A stretch of DNA of 64,000 bases from Lachnospiraceae bacterium (lineage in GTDB: Bacteria > Bacillota_A > Clostridia > Lachnospirales > Lachnospiraceae): contig JAFWYN010000004.1 in assembly GCA_017522685.1 (NCBI GenBank), positions 44,770 to 108,769 on the forward strand, read 5' to 3'. The notes under the pieces were generated by a model. It searched no databases, was not told the DNA's origin, and saw nothing but the letters and a program-made list of their open reading frames with translations. Shown here piece by piece: positions 63,564 through 64,000 of this stretch (position 1 is its first letter; every line of letters begins with the position of its first letter). The translations under genes were made by a program, and so were the position numbers.

Positions 63564-64000
63564 TCAACTTCCATAACTTCCCTTTGTATCAAACACCGCC
63601 TCCGCAACATTTGACTTCTGCTTGGAGCCGGCTCTGCGCTCATTCAATTTCTCCAAAAATAAATCTTCATCCAACGGAAGCTCCACCATTTCATTGGTCC
63701 ATGCCGACAAATGCATCGCGTTGGAAAGAGTAAGTCCACGAATTCCTTCCACGCCGTTTGCCACCAACGGCTCTCCACGCAAAACCGCACCGGCAAAGGC
63801 TTTCAACACTCCCACATGCTGGGGATTCTCCCCATCCGTTTCTACTTCTATCCACTTACCTTCCGGAATGGCAAAACCTTCTTTGGTAGTAAAACAGAAT
63901 TCTCTTTCGCTCACCTTTGCTTCATATACGGATAATTTCCCATGTTCGCAGATAATCTTTCCTTTTTCTAAAAGTACTTCAAAACGGTTGGTTCCCGGTG
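63564..64000 (-). CDS. Gfo/Idh/MocA-family dehydrogenase (C-terminal part, cut by window edge)
   Basis: The frame is open from 64000 (about 145 codons seen) and ends at 63564. The visible part fits the C-terminal beta-sheet domain of the family: RFEVLLEKGKIICEHGKLSVYE near its start, then QHVGVLKAFAGAVLRGEPLVANG, GIRGLTLSNAMHLSAW. A GTG at 63914 opens a shorter frame but is internal to this gene, not its start. The Rossmann part lies beyond the window. Confidence 0.8.
   Translation of the reverse strand, partial: PGTNRFEVLLEKGKIICEHGKLSVYEAKVSEREFCFTTKEGFAIPEGKWIEVETDGENPQHVGVLKAFAGAVLRGEPLVANGVEGIRGLTLSNAMHLSAWTNEMVELPLDEDLFLEKLNERRAGSKQKSNVAEAVFDTKGSYGS

Overview
The window looks like the chromosome of a plant-fibre-degrading member of the Lachnospiraceae (anaerobic Clostridia). 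Evidence: moderate-to-low GC; strong AGGAGG-type ribosome binding sites; sigma-A promoters of the TTGACA-17-TATAAT type; Firmicute families (BlaI/BlaR1, CotH, DUF368, DUF4867, CpaB/Tad without a secretin); and a modular GH10 xylanase built like those of Roseburia-type gut bacteria. Nearly all genes lie on the minus strand, and only two small genes near 20 kb and 24.5 kb are on the plus strand. I saw no rRNA, tRNA, IS element, prophage or CRISPR array.

Layout. 1-3.9 kb: a GH8 exo-oligoxylanase followed by MoxR ATPase and a DUF58 protein fused to a multi-spanning membrane part (cut by the window edge). 4.0-6.1 kb: the last two steps of IMP synthesis as separate proteins (AICAR transformylase and an archaeal-type PurO cyclohydrolase) behind a ZTP riboswitch with an overlapping intrinsic terminator. 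6.1-12 kb: a 1953-residue cell-wall-anchored xylanase with five related N-terminal modules, CBM22, GH10 and CBM9 domains. 12.1-17.6 kb: MBOAT acyltransferase, SGNH protein and a large glycosidase-like lipoprotein in one operon. 17.7-19.2 kb: guaB with a clear promoter. 20.7-24.4 kb: potABCD polyamine transporter. 25-29.8 kb: Hsp33, a methyltransferase, DUF368 lipid-carrier translocase, hisC and a glycosyltransferase.

29.9-40.3 kb: a compact Tad-type pilus/secretion locus (tadA, tadB, tadC, Flp-like pilin, two pseudopilin-like proteins, a CpaB-like SAF protein, a proline/threonine-rich surface protein, a 1321-residue InlB-repeat protein and a putative prepilin peptidase). It has its own promoter, a structured leader and an 11-codon ORF coupled to tadA. 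40.3-50.4 kb: ABC-F ATPase, two BlaI repressors, a BlaR1-like protease whose sensor part looks like a beta-propeller, a TetR-amidase-LD-carboxypeptidase operon, and a second, truncated copy of the carboxypeptidase gene end next to the second blaI. 50.4-64 kb: a CotH lipoprotein; a GH3-GH2-xylulokinase-DUF4867-sugar isomerase operon; and a sugar-acid/inositol-like catabolic operon (two Gfo/Idh/MocA dehydrogenases plus an isomerase/epimerase), cut by the right edge.

How it fits together: the secreted GH10 enzyme cuts xylan at the cell wall, the GH8, GH3 and GH2 enzymes (no signal peptides) finish oligosaccharides inside the cell, and the isomerase and xylulokinase plausibly channel pentose to xylulose 5-phosphate. 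The Tad locus and its large adhesin-like protein could provide attachment. The BlaI/BlaR, S66 carboxypeptidase and MBOAT/SGNH modules point to cell-envelope sensing and modification.
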